From assembly GCA_009777475.1 (NCBI GenBank), contig WRLU01000001.1:23608-87607 (forward strand): a stretch of DNA of 64,000 nucleotides. The letters run 5' to 3'. Under the pieces are notes generated by a model. That model ran no database searches, was not told where the DNA came from, and saw only the letters and a program-made list of their open reading frames with translations. Positions 51,393 to 59,180 of this stretch are shown piece by piece; the stretch's first letter is position 1, and every line of letters starts with the position of its first letter. This DNA comes from Oscillospiraceae bacterium (GTDB lineage: Bacteria; Bacillota; Clostridia; Oscillospirales; UBA929). Made by a program: the position numbers and the translations under genes.

Positions 51393-52366
51393 AGGCTCAT
51401 CACCCACGCTTTCAGCAAATTAGCAGCCGTGCCAATATCATCAAGGCAGAGCATTTCCGTGGGTGTGTGCATATAACGCAACGGCACGGACAAAACCGCC
51501 GTGGGTATCCCACTAGCTACTGTCTGCATATAAGTGGCACTGGTGCGTGACAGCCCGCAGGTAACCTCAATTTGATAGGGAATAGCTTCCCGTTGTGCTA
51601 AGTTAATCAGGCTGTTTGTTAATTCACGGTTACAATCAGGCCCTCTGTTGATGCAAGCTCCTTTGCCGAGAGGGAAGGTATCCTGCCCGGAATATGGACA
51701 GGCTCCGTATGTGACATCCACAGCTACCGCCCAATCAGGCATAATTTCATACGCCAACGCTGCCGCACCACGCCCTCCAATTTCCTCCTGAACGCTTCCG
51801 CAAACAATAATATTTACAGGCAAAAGGCTTTTATCAAGCATGTCAAGCATTAAAACGAGAGCGCAAAACCCGGCCCGGTTGTCTAATCCCGGGGCGGATG
51901 CACAATTTCCTGACCTGAATAGCCCTCTTGCAAAAACACCCGGTGTACCTATTGGAATATCCATGCCTCCGGCGTCAATATAAAGCTCACTGTACTCATC
52001 CTCGCCTTTAGAAACATGAGGCGGGAGGCAGGCAACCACAGCCGGAATACTTGGGGAGGTTAAAATCTCTAGCTCTAATCCCGCCCAAACCCTCCGGTCG
52101 ATTCCCCCTATATTTTTGAAGGTATAAAAATTTTTTTCGCGTCCAGTAATCAAAACCCCAATCTCGTCAAGATGAGCCTCGAGAAGCACGGTTTTGGCAT
52201 CGCCGGCTGCACTGTGGACGACTCCAAAAATATTGCCCATACAGTCAGAGTGTGTTGTGTGGCATAATGGAGCCAATAGCTCTTCTGCCGCGGCAATCAC
52301 GGCACCCTCATGCCCTGAGGGTCCTCTTGCCCCGGTAAGTGTGCTTAAAATTCCCCAAGCATCCAT
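51389..52366 (-). CDS. M42 family metallo-aminopeptidase, first copy
   Basis: 325 residues with the same ligand set: LLEAHLDEIGVLITG, SAPGLDNRAGFCALVL, SVQEEIGGRGAAALAY, WAVAVDVTYGA and VPLRYMHTPTEMLCL. The start at 52366 is 43 nt after accA. Sequence divergence from its neighbour is large, so they are old paralogues that probably form hetero-oligomers, as TET-type subunits do. Substrate preference cannot be read from sequence. The N-terminal MDAWGILSTLTGARGPSGHE is typical. Confidence 0.9.
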   Translation of the reverse strand: MDAWGILSTLTGARGPSGHEGAVIAAAEELLAPLCHTTHSDCMGNIFGVVHSAAGDAKTVLLEAHLDEIGVLITGREKNFYTFKNIGGIDRRVWAGLELEILTSPSIPAVVACLPPHVSKGEDEYSELYIDAGGMDIPIGTPGVFARGLFRSGNCASAPGLDNRAGFCALVLMLDMLDKSLLPVNIIVCGSVQEEIGGRGAAALAYEIMPDWAVAVDVTYGACPYSGQDTFPLGKGACINRGPDCNRELTNSLINLAQREAIPYQIEVTCGLSRTSATYMQTVASGIPTAVLSVPLRYMHTPTEMLCLDDIGTAANLLKAWVMSL

Positions 52367-52409
52367 AAAGACTGCCTCCCATTGCCCAATGCAAAAACCT
52401 TTCGCAATC

Positions 52410-53189
52410 TCAATTTACCTCTTCCCATTCCCCAAATCTACGGAAACGCCGATAGCGCGTACCCACTAAATCATCGGTCTGCTCTGCCCAATTTAAGCCG
52501 GACAAAAGCCTGTGGCGTATGTCGGCTGCAATTTTTTGGGGGTGCAGATGCACCCCGCCATGCTCGGGGATAATCTCATCAATAACACCGAACTGTTTGA
52601 GGTCAGAGGCCGTGATTTTGAGCTGTCGCGCCGCCTCGTCCTCCCGGGAGGGATCCTTCCACAGGATAGAGGCGCAGCCTCGCGGCGAAATAACCGAATA
52701 CATTGCTTCCTGCAACATGTAGATACGGTCGGATACAGCCAATGCCAAGGCACCTCCCGAGCCGCCTTCTCCAGTGAATACGGTCAAAATAGGGACTTTT
52801 AATGTTATCATTTCCATCAAATTTCGGGCAATTGCCTCTCCCTGGCCCCGCTCCTCGGCCTCTATTCCGCAGAAAGCTCCTGGAGTATCCACAATGGTGA
52901 TTATCGGTCGGGAAAATTTCTCAGCCTGCTTCATCAGCCGCAACGACTTACGGTAGCCCTCAGGGTGAGGCATCCCGAAATTGCGGGCGATACTTTCCTT
53001 AGTTTTCCTGCCCTTTGCCGTCCCTATCACAGTTACGGCAGAATTCCCAAGCCGCGCCAGACCGCCGATTATCGCCGGATCATCGCCGTAAAAACGGTCG
53101 CCATGAAGCTCCAAAAAATCTTCAAAAATCATATCAATCCAATCGTCAATCACCGGGCGATCCTTGTGATATAAAATACTTTTATTCAT
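52410..53189 (-). CDS. accA: Acetyl-CoA carboxylase carboxyltransferase subunit alpha
   Basis: With AccD transfers CO2 from carboxybiotin to acetyl-CoA, giving malonyl-CoA for fatty acid synthesis. 259 residues: [78 protein letters not shown] and [20 protein letters not shown] (oxyanion hole glycines). It lacks the ~60-residue N-terminal helical extension of E. coli AccA (319 residues), which is common in Clostridia. ATGA overlap with accD. Confidence 0.96.
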   Translation of the reverse strand: MNKSILYHKDRPVIDDWIDMIFEDFLELHGDRFYGDDPAIIGGLARLGNSAVTVIGTAKGRKTKESIARNFGMPHPEGYRKSLRLMKQAEKFSRPIITIVDTPGAFCGIEAEERGQGEAIARNLMEMITLKVPILTVFTGEGGSGGALALAVSDRIYMLQEAMYSVISPRGCASILWKDPSREDEAARQLKITASDLKQFGVIDEIIPEHGGVHLHPQKIAADIRHRLLSGLNWAEQTDDLVGTRYRRFRRFGEWEEVN

Positions 53190-53989
53190 ACCTCATGCCC
53201 CCCTAATCTATGCCAGCACAGAAGCTTTTTCAGGGTGTCCTTCATTTCATGGCGAGGTACAATGCGATCAGCAAAGCCGTGTTCCAATGAAAATTCAGAA
53301 GTCTGAAAGGTCTCGGGCAGCCTAGCCTTGAGAGTTCCCTCGATAACTCTCCGCCCGGCAAAGCCTATGGTAACGCCCGGCTCGGCTAATATAATGTCTC
53401 CAAGCATAGCAAATGAAGCGGTAACCCCTCCGGTGGTAGGGTCGGTCAAAACGGCAACATACAGTTGTCCCTCCTCGTGGTGGCGAGCCACTGCCGCACT
53501 CACCTTTGCCATTTGCATGAGTGACAAAATTCCCTCCTGCATGCGTGCCCCTCCCGAGGCACAGAACAATACGATAGGCAGTAGTTCATCGGCCCCCCGC
53601 TCAAACAGCCGTGTGAATCGTTCACCTACCACGCTGCCCATGCTTCCCATCATAAACCGGCTGTCCATAACACCTATTAGAGCCGGTACGCCGCCAATGC
53701 GGCAATATCCGGAAACAACGCCGTCCTGCAGACCGGTTTTTTCGCGAAGCATAGAGGTTTTTTCGCTGTATCCCTCAAAACCCAATGGGTTTGACGAAAT
53801 AATTCCACGGTCGGTTTCCAAAAAACTGTCACAGTCTGCGGTCATGGAAATTCGTTCGGGCGCGCTCAAGCGGGGCAAAGAGCTTTTTGTAACTGCGGTT
53901 GCTTTTGGTTCCACCGCCGGCGGGTAAGGCGTTTCACGGTTTTCGTGCGGCACGGAAATATACCGCGCTTTTTTGAACATATGCAGCAT
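53186..53989 (-). CDS. accD: Acetyl-CoA carboxylase carboxyltransferase subunit beta lacking the zinc ribbon
   Basis: 267 residues. The crotonase-fold core is intact ([40 protein letters not shown], [59 protein letters not shown]). The usual N-terminus WxKCPxC...CPxC is not there: residues 1-55 ([20 protein letters not shown] ...) contain a single Cys (C53) although the downstream LSAPERI motif is kept. In E. coli the ribbon binds DNA and mRNA and closes the active site. The gene lies between accC (15 nt) and accA (4-nt overlap). Confidence 0.94.
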   Translation of the reverse strand: MLHMFKKARYISVPHENRETPYPPAVEPKATAVTKSSLPRLSAPERISMTADCDSFLETDRGIISSNPLGFEGYSEKTSMLREKTGLQDGVVSGYCRIGGVPALIGVMDSRFMMGSMGSVVGERFTRLFERGADELLPIVLFCASGGARMQEGILSLMQMAKVSAAVARHHEEGQLYVAVLTDPTTGGVTASFAMLGDIILAEPGVTIGFAGRRVIEGTLKARLPETFQTSEFSLEHGFADRIVPRHEMKDTLKKLLCWHRLGGHEV

Positions 53990-54004
53990 AGGGCATCCGC
54001 CTTT

Positions 54005-55345
54005 CTAGTTCATCAATTTTTCAAGTGTATCTATACAATACTCCCCTGAGGTAAAGTCAGGGTTTTTGAGTAATTCAAGGTGGAAATCGCAATTGGTGGA
54101 CACACCATCCACCAAAAACTCAGCCATAGCACGCTTCATCCGGGTAATAGCACCGGGACGGTCGTGATCATGTACTATTAGCTTGGCGATCAAGCTGTCA
54201 TAATAGGGCGGAATTTTGTAACCCTGATAAACAGATGAATCAACACGCACACCGGGTCCTCCAGGAACATTGAGCGACTTAATCTCACCCGGGCAAGGGG
54301 CAAAGCTTTTGGCCGGATCTTCTGCGCATACCCGGCACTCTATGGCGTGTCCGCTTTGAATGACATCGCTTTGATTATACCCTAAATGCTCACCCAGGGC
54401 AATACGGATTTGCTCCAGTACAATATCCCTTCCGGTAACCAATTCTGTAACAGGATGCTCCACCTGTATCCTGGGGTTCATTTCCATAAAATAATAATTT
54501 TTGTCCTGCCCTGCCAGGAATTCTATGGTCCCCGCGCCTACATATCCTGCCTGCCTTGCAATGCTTACCGCATCGGCTCCCATCCGGGCGCGTGTCTCGG
54601 AGGAAAGGAAAGGGCTTGGGGATTCCTCTAGAACCTTTTGATGGCGGCGTTGCAATGAGCATTCTCTTTCCCCGAGGTGTATTGTATTGCCGTGCTTGTC
54701 GGCTAGGATTTGTATTTCTATATGCCTGGGTGAGGCTATATATTTCTCTAAATACACCCCATCGTCACCAAAGCAAGCGAGTGCCTCTGCCCTGGCATTA
54801 TCCCACGCCGACTGCATTTCATTAGCGGATGCAACCAGCCGTATTCCACGACCTCCGCCGCCGGAAGAAGCCTTGAGCATAACTGGGTAGCCAATTTTTC
54901 CCGCAACCTCTCCGGCATGGCCTAGAGATTTCAGAAGCCCATTTGAACCAGGTACGGTGGGAGCACCTGCCTTTTGTGCCGTGATAACGGCCTGTGCTTT
55001 ATCCCCTAAAAGACGTATATTTTCCGGAGTAGGTCCGATGAAGGTAATGCCATGCTCCCCGCAAAGCTCTACAAACCTTGAGTTTTCAGACAAAAAACCA
55101 TACCCCGGATGGATAGCATCTGCCCCGGATGACAGTGCCGCTGAAATAACCCTTTCAACATTGAGATAGCTTTCCCTTGCGGCGGCGGGACCTATGCAAA
55201 CGCTTTCATCGGCTATGTGGGAATGCAGAGCATCCTTGTCCGCTTCAGAATAAACCGCAAGGCTTACAATCCCCATATCACGACAAGCTCTTATAATTCT
55301 AACAGCAATCTCGCCCCTGTTGGCAATTAAAATTTTCTTAAACAT
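54005..55345 (-). CDS. accC: Acetyl-CoA carboxylase biotin carboxylase subunit
   Basis: ATP-grasp enzyme that carboxylates biotin on AccB. 446 residues: FKKILIANRGEIAVRIIRAC, HPGYGFLSENSRFVELC, MLKASSGGGGRGIRLV (glycine-rich loop), EKYIASPRHIEIQILADKHG, RECSLQRRHQKVLEESPSP, MEMNPRIQVEHPVTELVTG and ECRVCAEDP. First gene of accC-accD-accA; no accB is adjacent, so the carrier protein is encoded elsewhere. RBS AGCAGGGGGG. A weak promoter (TTGCAT, 16 nt, TAGCAT) lies about 50 nt upstream. Confidence 0.97.
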   Translation of the reverse strand: MFKKILIANRGEIAVRIIRACRDMGIVSLAVYSEADKDALHSHIADESVCIGPAAARESYLNVERVISAALSSGADAIHPGYGFLSENSRFVELCGEHGITFIGPTPENIRLLGDKAQAVITAQKAGAPTVPGSNGLLKSLGHAGEVAGKIGYPVMLKASSGGGGRGIRLVASANEMQSAWDNARAEALACFGDDGVYLEKYIASPRHIEIQILADKHGNTIHLGERECSLQRRHQKVLEESPSPFLSSETRARMGADAVSIARQAGYVGAGTIEFLAGQDKNYYFMEMNPRIQVEHPVTELVTGRDIVLEQIRIALGEHLGYNQSDVIQSGHAIECRVCAEDPAKSFAPCPGEIKSLNVPGGPGVRVDSSVYQGYKIPPYYDSLIAKLIVHDHDRPGAITRMKRAMAEFLVDGVSTNCDFHLELLKNPDFTSGEYCIDTLEKLMN

Positions 55346-55485
55346 ATTATTCCCCCCTGCTCATCCCCCTGTTCAGGGGTGTCAGCACATTTTCCATATG
55401 CTATCACGTATAAAAAAAAAATGCAATCAGTAAGGGTGAGTTTTTCCATGTCCTAATCATTTTTTTGTTTTTCTTGATTGTACCC

Positions 55486-55514
55486 TTGATATTTTTTCTT
55501 AAGTAGTGTATACT
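55486..55514 (+). promoter_or_regulatory. Sigma-A promoter of the small membrane protein gene
   Basis: TTGATA (55486-55491), 17 nt, TATACT (55509-55514), 60 nt before the start. Confidence 0.6.
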
Positions 55515-55573
55515 CTCGTCATGCACCGGGTTTTGGGATGAAATTCGGATGATATTCGTAAGGAGGAAAGGTT

Positions 55574-55780
55574 ATGAAAAATTCTATCAAGGTTTTGGCG
55601 GGCGTTGTTGTTATGTTTGTGGTGCTGGGTACTTTAACCCTTTTAGCCATAAAATACTTCGATGTTTTAGTGCGAGTTTTCGACAGTCTGCGCGATGGAT
55701 TTGCCCGCAAGAAAGTCGGGTTGTTTTCGGAGGAATGTTGCGACTGCTGCGATGATGATCTTCAGCGGGAGTGCCTGTAA
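55574..55780 (+). CDS. Small single-pass membrane protein with acidic Cys-rich tail
   Basis: 68 residues, RBS AAGGAGG. One membrane segment (about 6-27, VLAGVVVMFVVLGTLTLLAI) and a cytoplasmic tail FARKKVGLFSEECCDCCDDD ending DLQRECL, with five Cys among acids in the tail, suggestive of metal binding. Similar tail-cysteine mini-proteins occur in Clostridia but I cannot name a family. It has its own promoter and terminator, so it is a dedicated one-gene unit. Confidence 0.75.
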   Translation: MKNSIKVLAGVVVMFVVLGTLTLLAIKYFDVLVRVFDSLRDGFARKKVGLFSEECCDCCDDDLQRECL

Positions 55781-55801
55781 GAACCGTCTTAGGAGCGTTA
55801 A

Positions 55802-55835
55802 AAAGACATGAGGCCAATAACTGCCTCATGTCTTT
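55802..55835 (+). terminator. Strong terminator before smpB
   Basis: AAAGACATGAGGC (55802-55814) pairs perfectly with GCCTCATGTCTTT (55823-55835), an 8-nt loop and a T-ending arm. Terminates the small membrane protein transcript. Confidence 0.75.
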
Positions 55836-55870
55836 GGGGGTGTGCATCTAAACCGAAAGGGGATAGCGTT

Positions 55871-56317
55871 TTGGGAGTTAAGCGTCTGGCTGAAAACCGA
55901 AAAGCTCGGCATGATTACTTCATAGAGGAGACCTATGAAGCCGGTCTTCGGCTCTGTGGAACAGAGGTCAAGAGCCTTCGTGCCGGTACGGCTAACCTCA
56001 AGGATTCGTTTTGCGCTATAAAAAACGGCGAGATTTTTGCACATAATTTTCATATAAGTCCATATGAAAAGGGCAACATATTCAACCGGGACCCCATCCG
56101 ACCCAAAAAGCTCCTTATGCACAAGAGGGAAATCAACAGGCTGTTTGCCAAGGTGTCTCGTGAGGGCTATGCTCTGATACCGTTGTCGGTTTACCTGAAG
56201 GATTCGCTGGTAAAAATGGAGCTCGCGCTTGCCAAGGGTAAGAAGCTATACGACAAAAGAGAAGCAGATGCGAAAAAACAAGCAGAACGCGATATGGAAC
56301 GGCACTTGAAGAGGTGA
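55871..56317 (+). CDS. smpB: tmRNA-binding protein SmpB
   Basis: Partner of tmRNA in trans-translation. A TTG at 55871 with AAAGGGG upstream gives 148 residues: [80 protein letters not shown] and a basic C-terminal tail ([20 protein letters not shown]). Normal length. No tmRNA gene was recognised next to it. The MetQ-like gene begins 4 nt after its stop. Confidence 0.96.
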   Translation: MGVKRLAENRKARHDYFIEETYEAGLRLCGTEVKSLRAGTANLKDSFCAIKNGEIFAHNFHISPYEKGNIFNRDPIRPKKLLMHKREINRLFAKVSREGYALIPLSVYLKDSLVKMELALAKGKKLYDKREADAKKQAERDMERHLKR

Positions 56318-56321
56318 GGTT

Positions 56322-57221
56322 ATGAGAAAATTCATTCAAAAAATTGTACGCGGCATTACCTGTATTCTTTGTTTCGCCCTGCTTGTACCCATAACGATGA
56401 GCTTATCCTCCTGCCATCATCCCACGCAATCACCGGAGGAGCAACCGGAGGGATCTAAAATAGGGGTGGGGGTATCCGGCCATTATTCCGGCTTCCACTA
56501 CTCCGGGATTATGGAGATTTGCCGTCAGGAGTTAGAAAAACGCGGCAGTGGCTTGCAGGCCAGAATTTATCCCAGGAGTCAGGATGTAATCAATGCGCTG
56601 CTTGCACAGAACGATACACATCCCCTAGACATAAGCTTTGCCATGACACAGCAGGATTTTGATAATATCCAGGAAAACAATGGACAATTAGTTTCACTCG
56701 GCAGGGTGGGCTTTGTCTGTTTTTCTGCTTTTGCCGGGAGGATCGATAGCATCGAGGAGCTTACGTCAAAATCGCGCATAGTAATTCCCCGGGACGAGCA
56801 TGGCAGAGGCAGGGCGTTGCTTCTTTTAAGTAATTTGGGACTGATTGAGCTAAAAGCAAACACCGGGCTTAACGCCGGATTAAAAGACATAAATAAAAAG
56901 CGATACGATTTTTTAATAGACCAAGAGGATGTTGCTCAAATGAGTGCGGAGGATACACTTGCCTTGAGGGATAACGCAGATATTATTGTTATGAATGGCT
57001 TGGCAGTGGCCGCCGATGCTTTTGAAGAGGGTGACTGGCAGGCTATAGCCTCCGAATCACCGGATTCATCAGCGGCACAACAGTACGCCGACATAATAGT
57101 GGTACGCGAAGGAGAGCAGAAGCGACAAGACGTTCAAGCTTTCTTACAAGCCATGCAAAGCGTTGATATGAGGGAAAATCTTCTCATCGCGTTCAAGGGC
57201 GGGTATATACCGTTGCTTTAG
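56322..57221 (+). CDS. NlpA/MetQ-like substrate-binding lipoprotein
   Basis: 299 residues with a lipoprotein signal (lipobox LSSC, Cys31). The NlpA/MetQ pattern is seen in SRIVIPRDEHGRGRALLLLS, NLGLIELKANTGLNAGLKDI, and QYADIIVVREGEQKRQDVQA followed by FLQAMQSVDM. MetQ binds methionine for the MetNPQ importer. The N-terminal part (HYSGFHYSGIMEICRQELEK, RIYPRSQDVINALLAQN) is diverged, so another small ligand is likely. RBS GAGGTGAGG; 4 nt after smpB. No metN or metP lies nearby. Confidence 0.82.
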   Translation: MRKFIQKIVRGITCILCFALLVPITMSLSSCHHPTQSPEEQPEGSKIGVGVSGHYSGFHYSGIMEICRQELEKRGSGLQARIYPRSQDVINALLAQNDTHPLDISFAMTQQDFDNIQENNGQLVSLGRVGFVCFSAFAGRIDSIEELTSKSRIVIPRDEHGRGRALLLLSNLGLIELKANTGLNAGLKDINKKRYDFLIDQEDVAQMSAEDTLALRDNADIIVMNGLAVAADAFEEGDWQAIASESPDSSAAQQYADIIVVREGEQKRQDVQAFLQAMQSVDMRENLLIAFKGGYIPLL

Positions 57222-57269
57222 GCACAGCCTGTACTTTGCATACTTTTGTGGGAAAGGGGCTAGAGGAAA

Positions 57270-57611
57270 GTGGAAAGTAAAATTTATCAAAATGTTGCGC
57301 GTTCGATGGAAAACGAGATTATATCGGGAAAGTTGAGGGAGGGCGAACAGGCACCCAGTACTCATCAGGTTGCCGAAGCACACGGAATCAATGCCGCAAC
57401 TGCTGCTCGTGGAGTAGCGGTTCTCACTGCGGGGGGGCTGTTGAAAAAAAAGCGTGGTGTCGGACTGTTTGTGGCTCCCGGCGCGAGAGATCTTCTTGTA
57501 GAAAGAAGACGTAGCGAGTTTCGGGAGCAATATCTTCAAACAACTATTCAGGAGGCGGCCCTGCTCGGCATCTCCAAGAGGGACTTAATTGCCATGATTA
57601 TGAGCGGCTGA
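57270..57611 (+). CDS. GntR-family transcriptional regulator, YtrA type
   Basis: 113 residues from a GTG at 57270. GntR winged helix: KIYQNVARSMENEIISGKLR, EGEQAPSTHQVAEAHGINAA, TAARGVAVLTAGGLLKKKRG and GVGLFVAPGARDLL; a short C-terminal dimer helix pair follows, with no ligand-binding domain (YtrA subfamily). Such regulators usually control the ABC transporter next to them; here none follows, and the upstream MetQ-like lipoprotein could be its partner. Base-paired operator unknown. Confidence 0.9.
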   Translation: MESKIYQNVARSMENEIISGKLREGEQAPSTHQVAEAHGINAATAARGVAVLTAGGLLKKKRGVGLFVAPGARDLLVERRRSEFREQYLQTTIQEAALLGISKRDLIAMIMSG

Positions 57612-57618
57612 CTGAAAT

Positions 57619-57647
57619 CGTCAGTTATCAGTTAACTGGTAACTGCT
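57619..57647. repeat. Palindrome over the nrdG 3' end
   Basis: CAGTTATCAGTT followed by AACTGGTAACTG forms a 24-nt near-perfect palindrome (one mismatch pair) built of repeated AGTTA units. It may be the convergent terminator region between the GntR gene and nrdG or the end of a small mobile repeat. Confidence 0.4.
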
Positions 57648-58142
57648 AGGGACGGCTCTGCCGGCGGAGATGCTGGCAGGTACGTCTATAATCCGTTGGT
57701 TTTCGCTTCCCCTGAATGGCAAATGAGGGCTTTTGCGCGTTTTGTCAAATCTACCATCAACCAATACATCGCAAAGGCTCAGCAGTGCCCATTTTGAGTC
57801 GCTTACCATTATCTCTTCCCAAGTATAGCCCGAGTATAGCCACACCGATAATCCCTTGCTTTTAACTGTTTTCACAAGCCCTGTCAAAGGCTCTGCCTGC
57901 TCAAGTGGCTCGCCTCCCGAGAGGGTAATTCCGGAGATAAGGGGGTTGCGGGACAAATCACATAAAATTTCTTCAGATGATACCAAAAATCCCCCATCAA
58001 CATCAAGTGTTCCAGGGTTGTGGCAGCCGGGACATCTGTGTGGGCAACCCTGTAAAAAGATGACGTATCTAAGCCCCGGCCCGTCTACAGACGAATCATG
58101 CTTCAGTGCAGACACTCTCAGTGTGTTCGGTTGAAGGCTCAT
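57621..58142 (-). CDS. nrdG: Anaerobic ribonucleotide reductase activating protein (radical SAM)
   Basis: The start at 58142 (GAGGAGGG upstream) gives 173 residues. Radical SAM Cys triad C33-x3-C37-x2-C40 in FLQGCPHRCPGCHNPGTLD, GITLSGGEPLEQAEPLTGLV (GGE motif), and WLYSGYTWEEIM, CDVLVDGRFD, LPFRGSENQRIIDV typical of NrdG. It installs the glycyl radical on NrdD. No nrdD is adjacent. The last ten codons overlap a near-perfect palindrome (57622-57645), so the native C-terminus may have been altered. Confidence 0.93.
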   Translation of the reverse strand: MSLQPNTLRVSALKHDSSVDGPGLRYVIFLQGCPHRCPGCHNPGTLDVDGGFLVSSEEILCDLSRNPLISGITLSGGEPLEQAEPLTGLVKTVKSKGLSVWLYSGYTWEEIMVSDSKWALLSLCDVLVDGRFDKTRKSPHLPFRGSENQRIIDVPASISAGRAVPSSYQLTDN

Positions 58143-58232
58143 AGAAAACCCTCCTCGATTGCCAAATGACCAGTAGAAGTATATCACCACTCGGAGAAGT
58201 TTGCAACACCAAGGAGAAAGGATGTAGGCTTT

Positions 58233-59180
58233 ATGCTTGTTTCTGTTGTTGTCCCCTGTTATTGCGAGGAATTATCGTTGCCGCTGTTTTATAAAGAAAT
58301 GGCGGCGGTAGCCGATAAGATACACGGCACCGGCTTTGAGTTTATATTTATTGATGACGGCTCCCACGACAAAACCTTAGAGGGGATAAAAACCATAGCG
58401 GAAAAAGACCGCCGGGTACGGTATATATCATTTTCGCGTAATTTCGGCAAGGAAGCGGCGGTGTACGCCGGGCTGGAGTCCTCAAAAGGCGATTTTACAG
58501 CCGTTATTGATGCCGATTTGCAGGATCCGCCCGGATTACTTGCTGAAATGATTGATATTCTGTCCCAAGGGGAGTTTGACTGTGTTGCCACAAGAAGAGT
58601 TTCGCGCAGTGGTGAACCGCCTATACGATCCTTGTTTGCCAGATGTTTTTACCGAATTATCAATCGGCTTTCCAAAACTGAAATTGTTGACGGTGCCAGG
58701 GATTTTCGTATAATGACCAGAAAAATGGTCAACGCCGTGCTTCAAATGAAAGAGGTAAACCGATTTTCCAAAGGGCTTTTCAGCTGGGTTGGGTTCAAAA
58801 CCCATTGGCTGTCATTTGAAAATATACAACGAGTTGCGGGGGAAACCAAATGGTCTTTTTGGAAGCTTTTAATATATTCGATAGAGGGAATTGTCGGGTT
58901 TTCCACAGCGCCCCTTGCTGTGGCATCGGTTGCCGGGGTGCTGTTCTGTGTTATTTCCCTTGTTGCCATAATCGCCCTTGCAATCCGTCAGATTATCTGG
59001 CCATATTCCCAATACGGCTGGACATCTACCATATGCGTTGTATTTTTAGTGAGTGGAATACAGCTCTTTTGTATAGGCATTTTAGGGCAATATTTAGCTA
59101 AGACCTATATGGAAATAAAAAAAAGACCGATATACATCGTAAAGGAGAGTTCAGATGAGAAGAAGGAAGAAAACACCTAA
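58233..59180 (+). CDS. Family 2 glycosyltransferase, GtrB/YkcC type
   Basis: 315 residues: N-terminal GT-A domain (VVVPCYCEELSLPLFYKEMA, FIFIDDGSHDKTLEGI, DLQDPPGLLAEMIDIL with catalytic DxD-like acids, RRVSRSGEPPIRSLFARCFY) and two C-terminal membrane segments (about 231-255 and 265-295). These enzymes load a sugar from UDP- or GDP-sugar onto undecaprenyl phosphate at the inner face. It overlaps by 26 nt the following YfhO gene, its natural partner: YfhO-type proteins use the lipid-linked sugar outside. GtrA-type flippase absent. Confidence 0.92.
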   Translation: MLVSVVVPCYCEELSLPLFYKEMAAVADKIHGTGFEFIFIDDGSHDKTLEGIKTIAEKDRRVRYISFSRNFGKEAAVYAGLESSKGDFTAVIDADLQDPPGLLAEMIDILSQGEFDCVATRRVSRSGEPPIRSLFARCFYRIINRLSKTEIVDGARDFRIMTRKMVNAVLQMKEVNRFSKGLFSWVGFKTHWLSFENIQRVAGETKWSFWKLLIYSIEGIVGFSTAPLAVASVAGVLFCVISLVAIIALAIRQIIWPYSQYGWTSTICVVFLVSGIQLFCIGILGQYLAKTYMEIKKRPIYIVKESSDEKKEENT

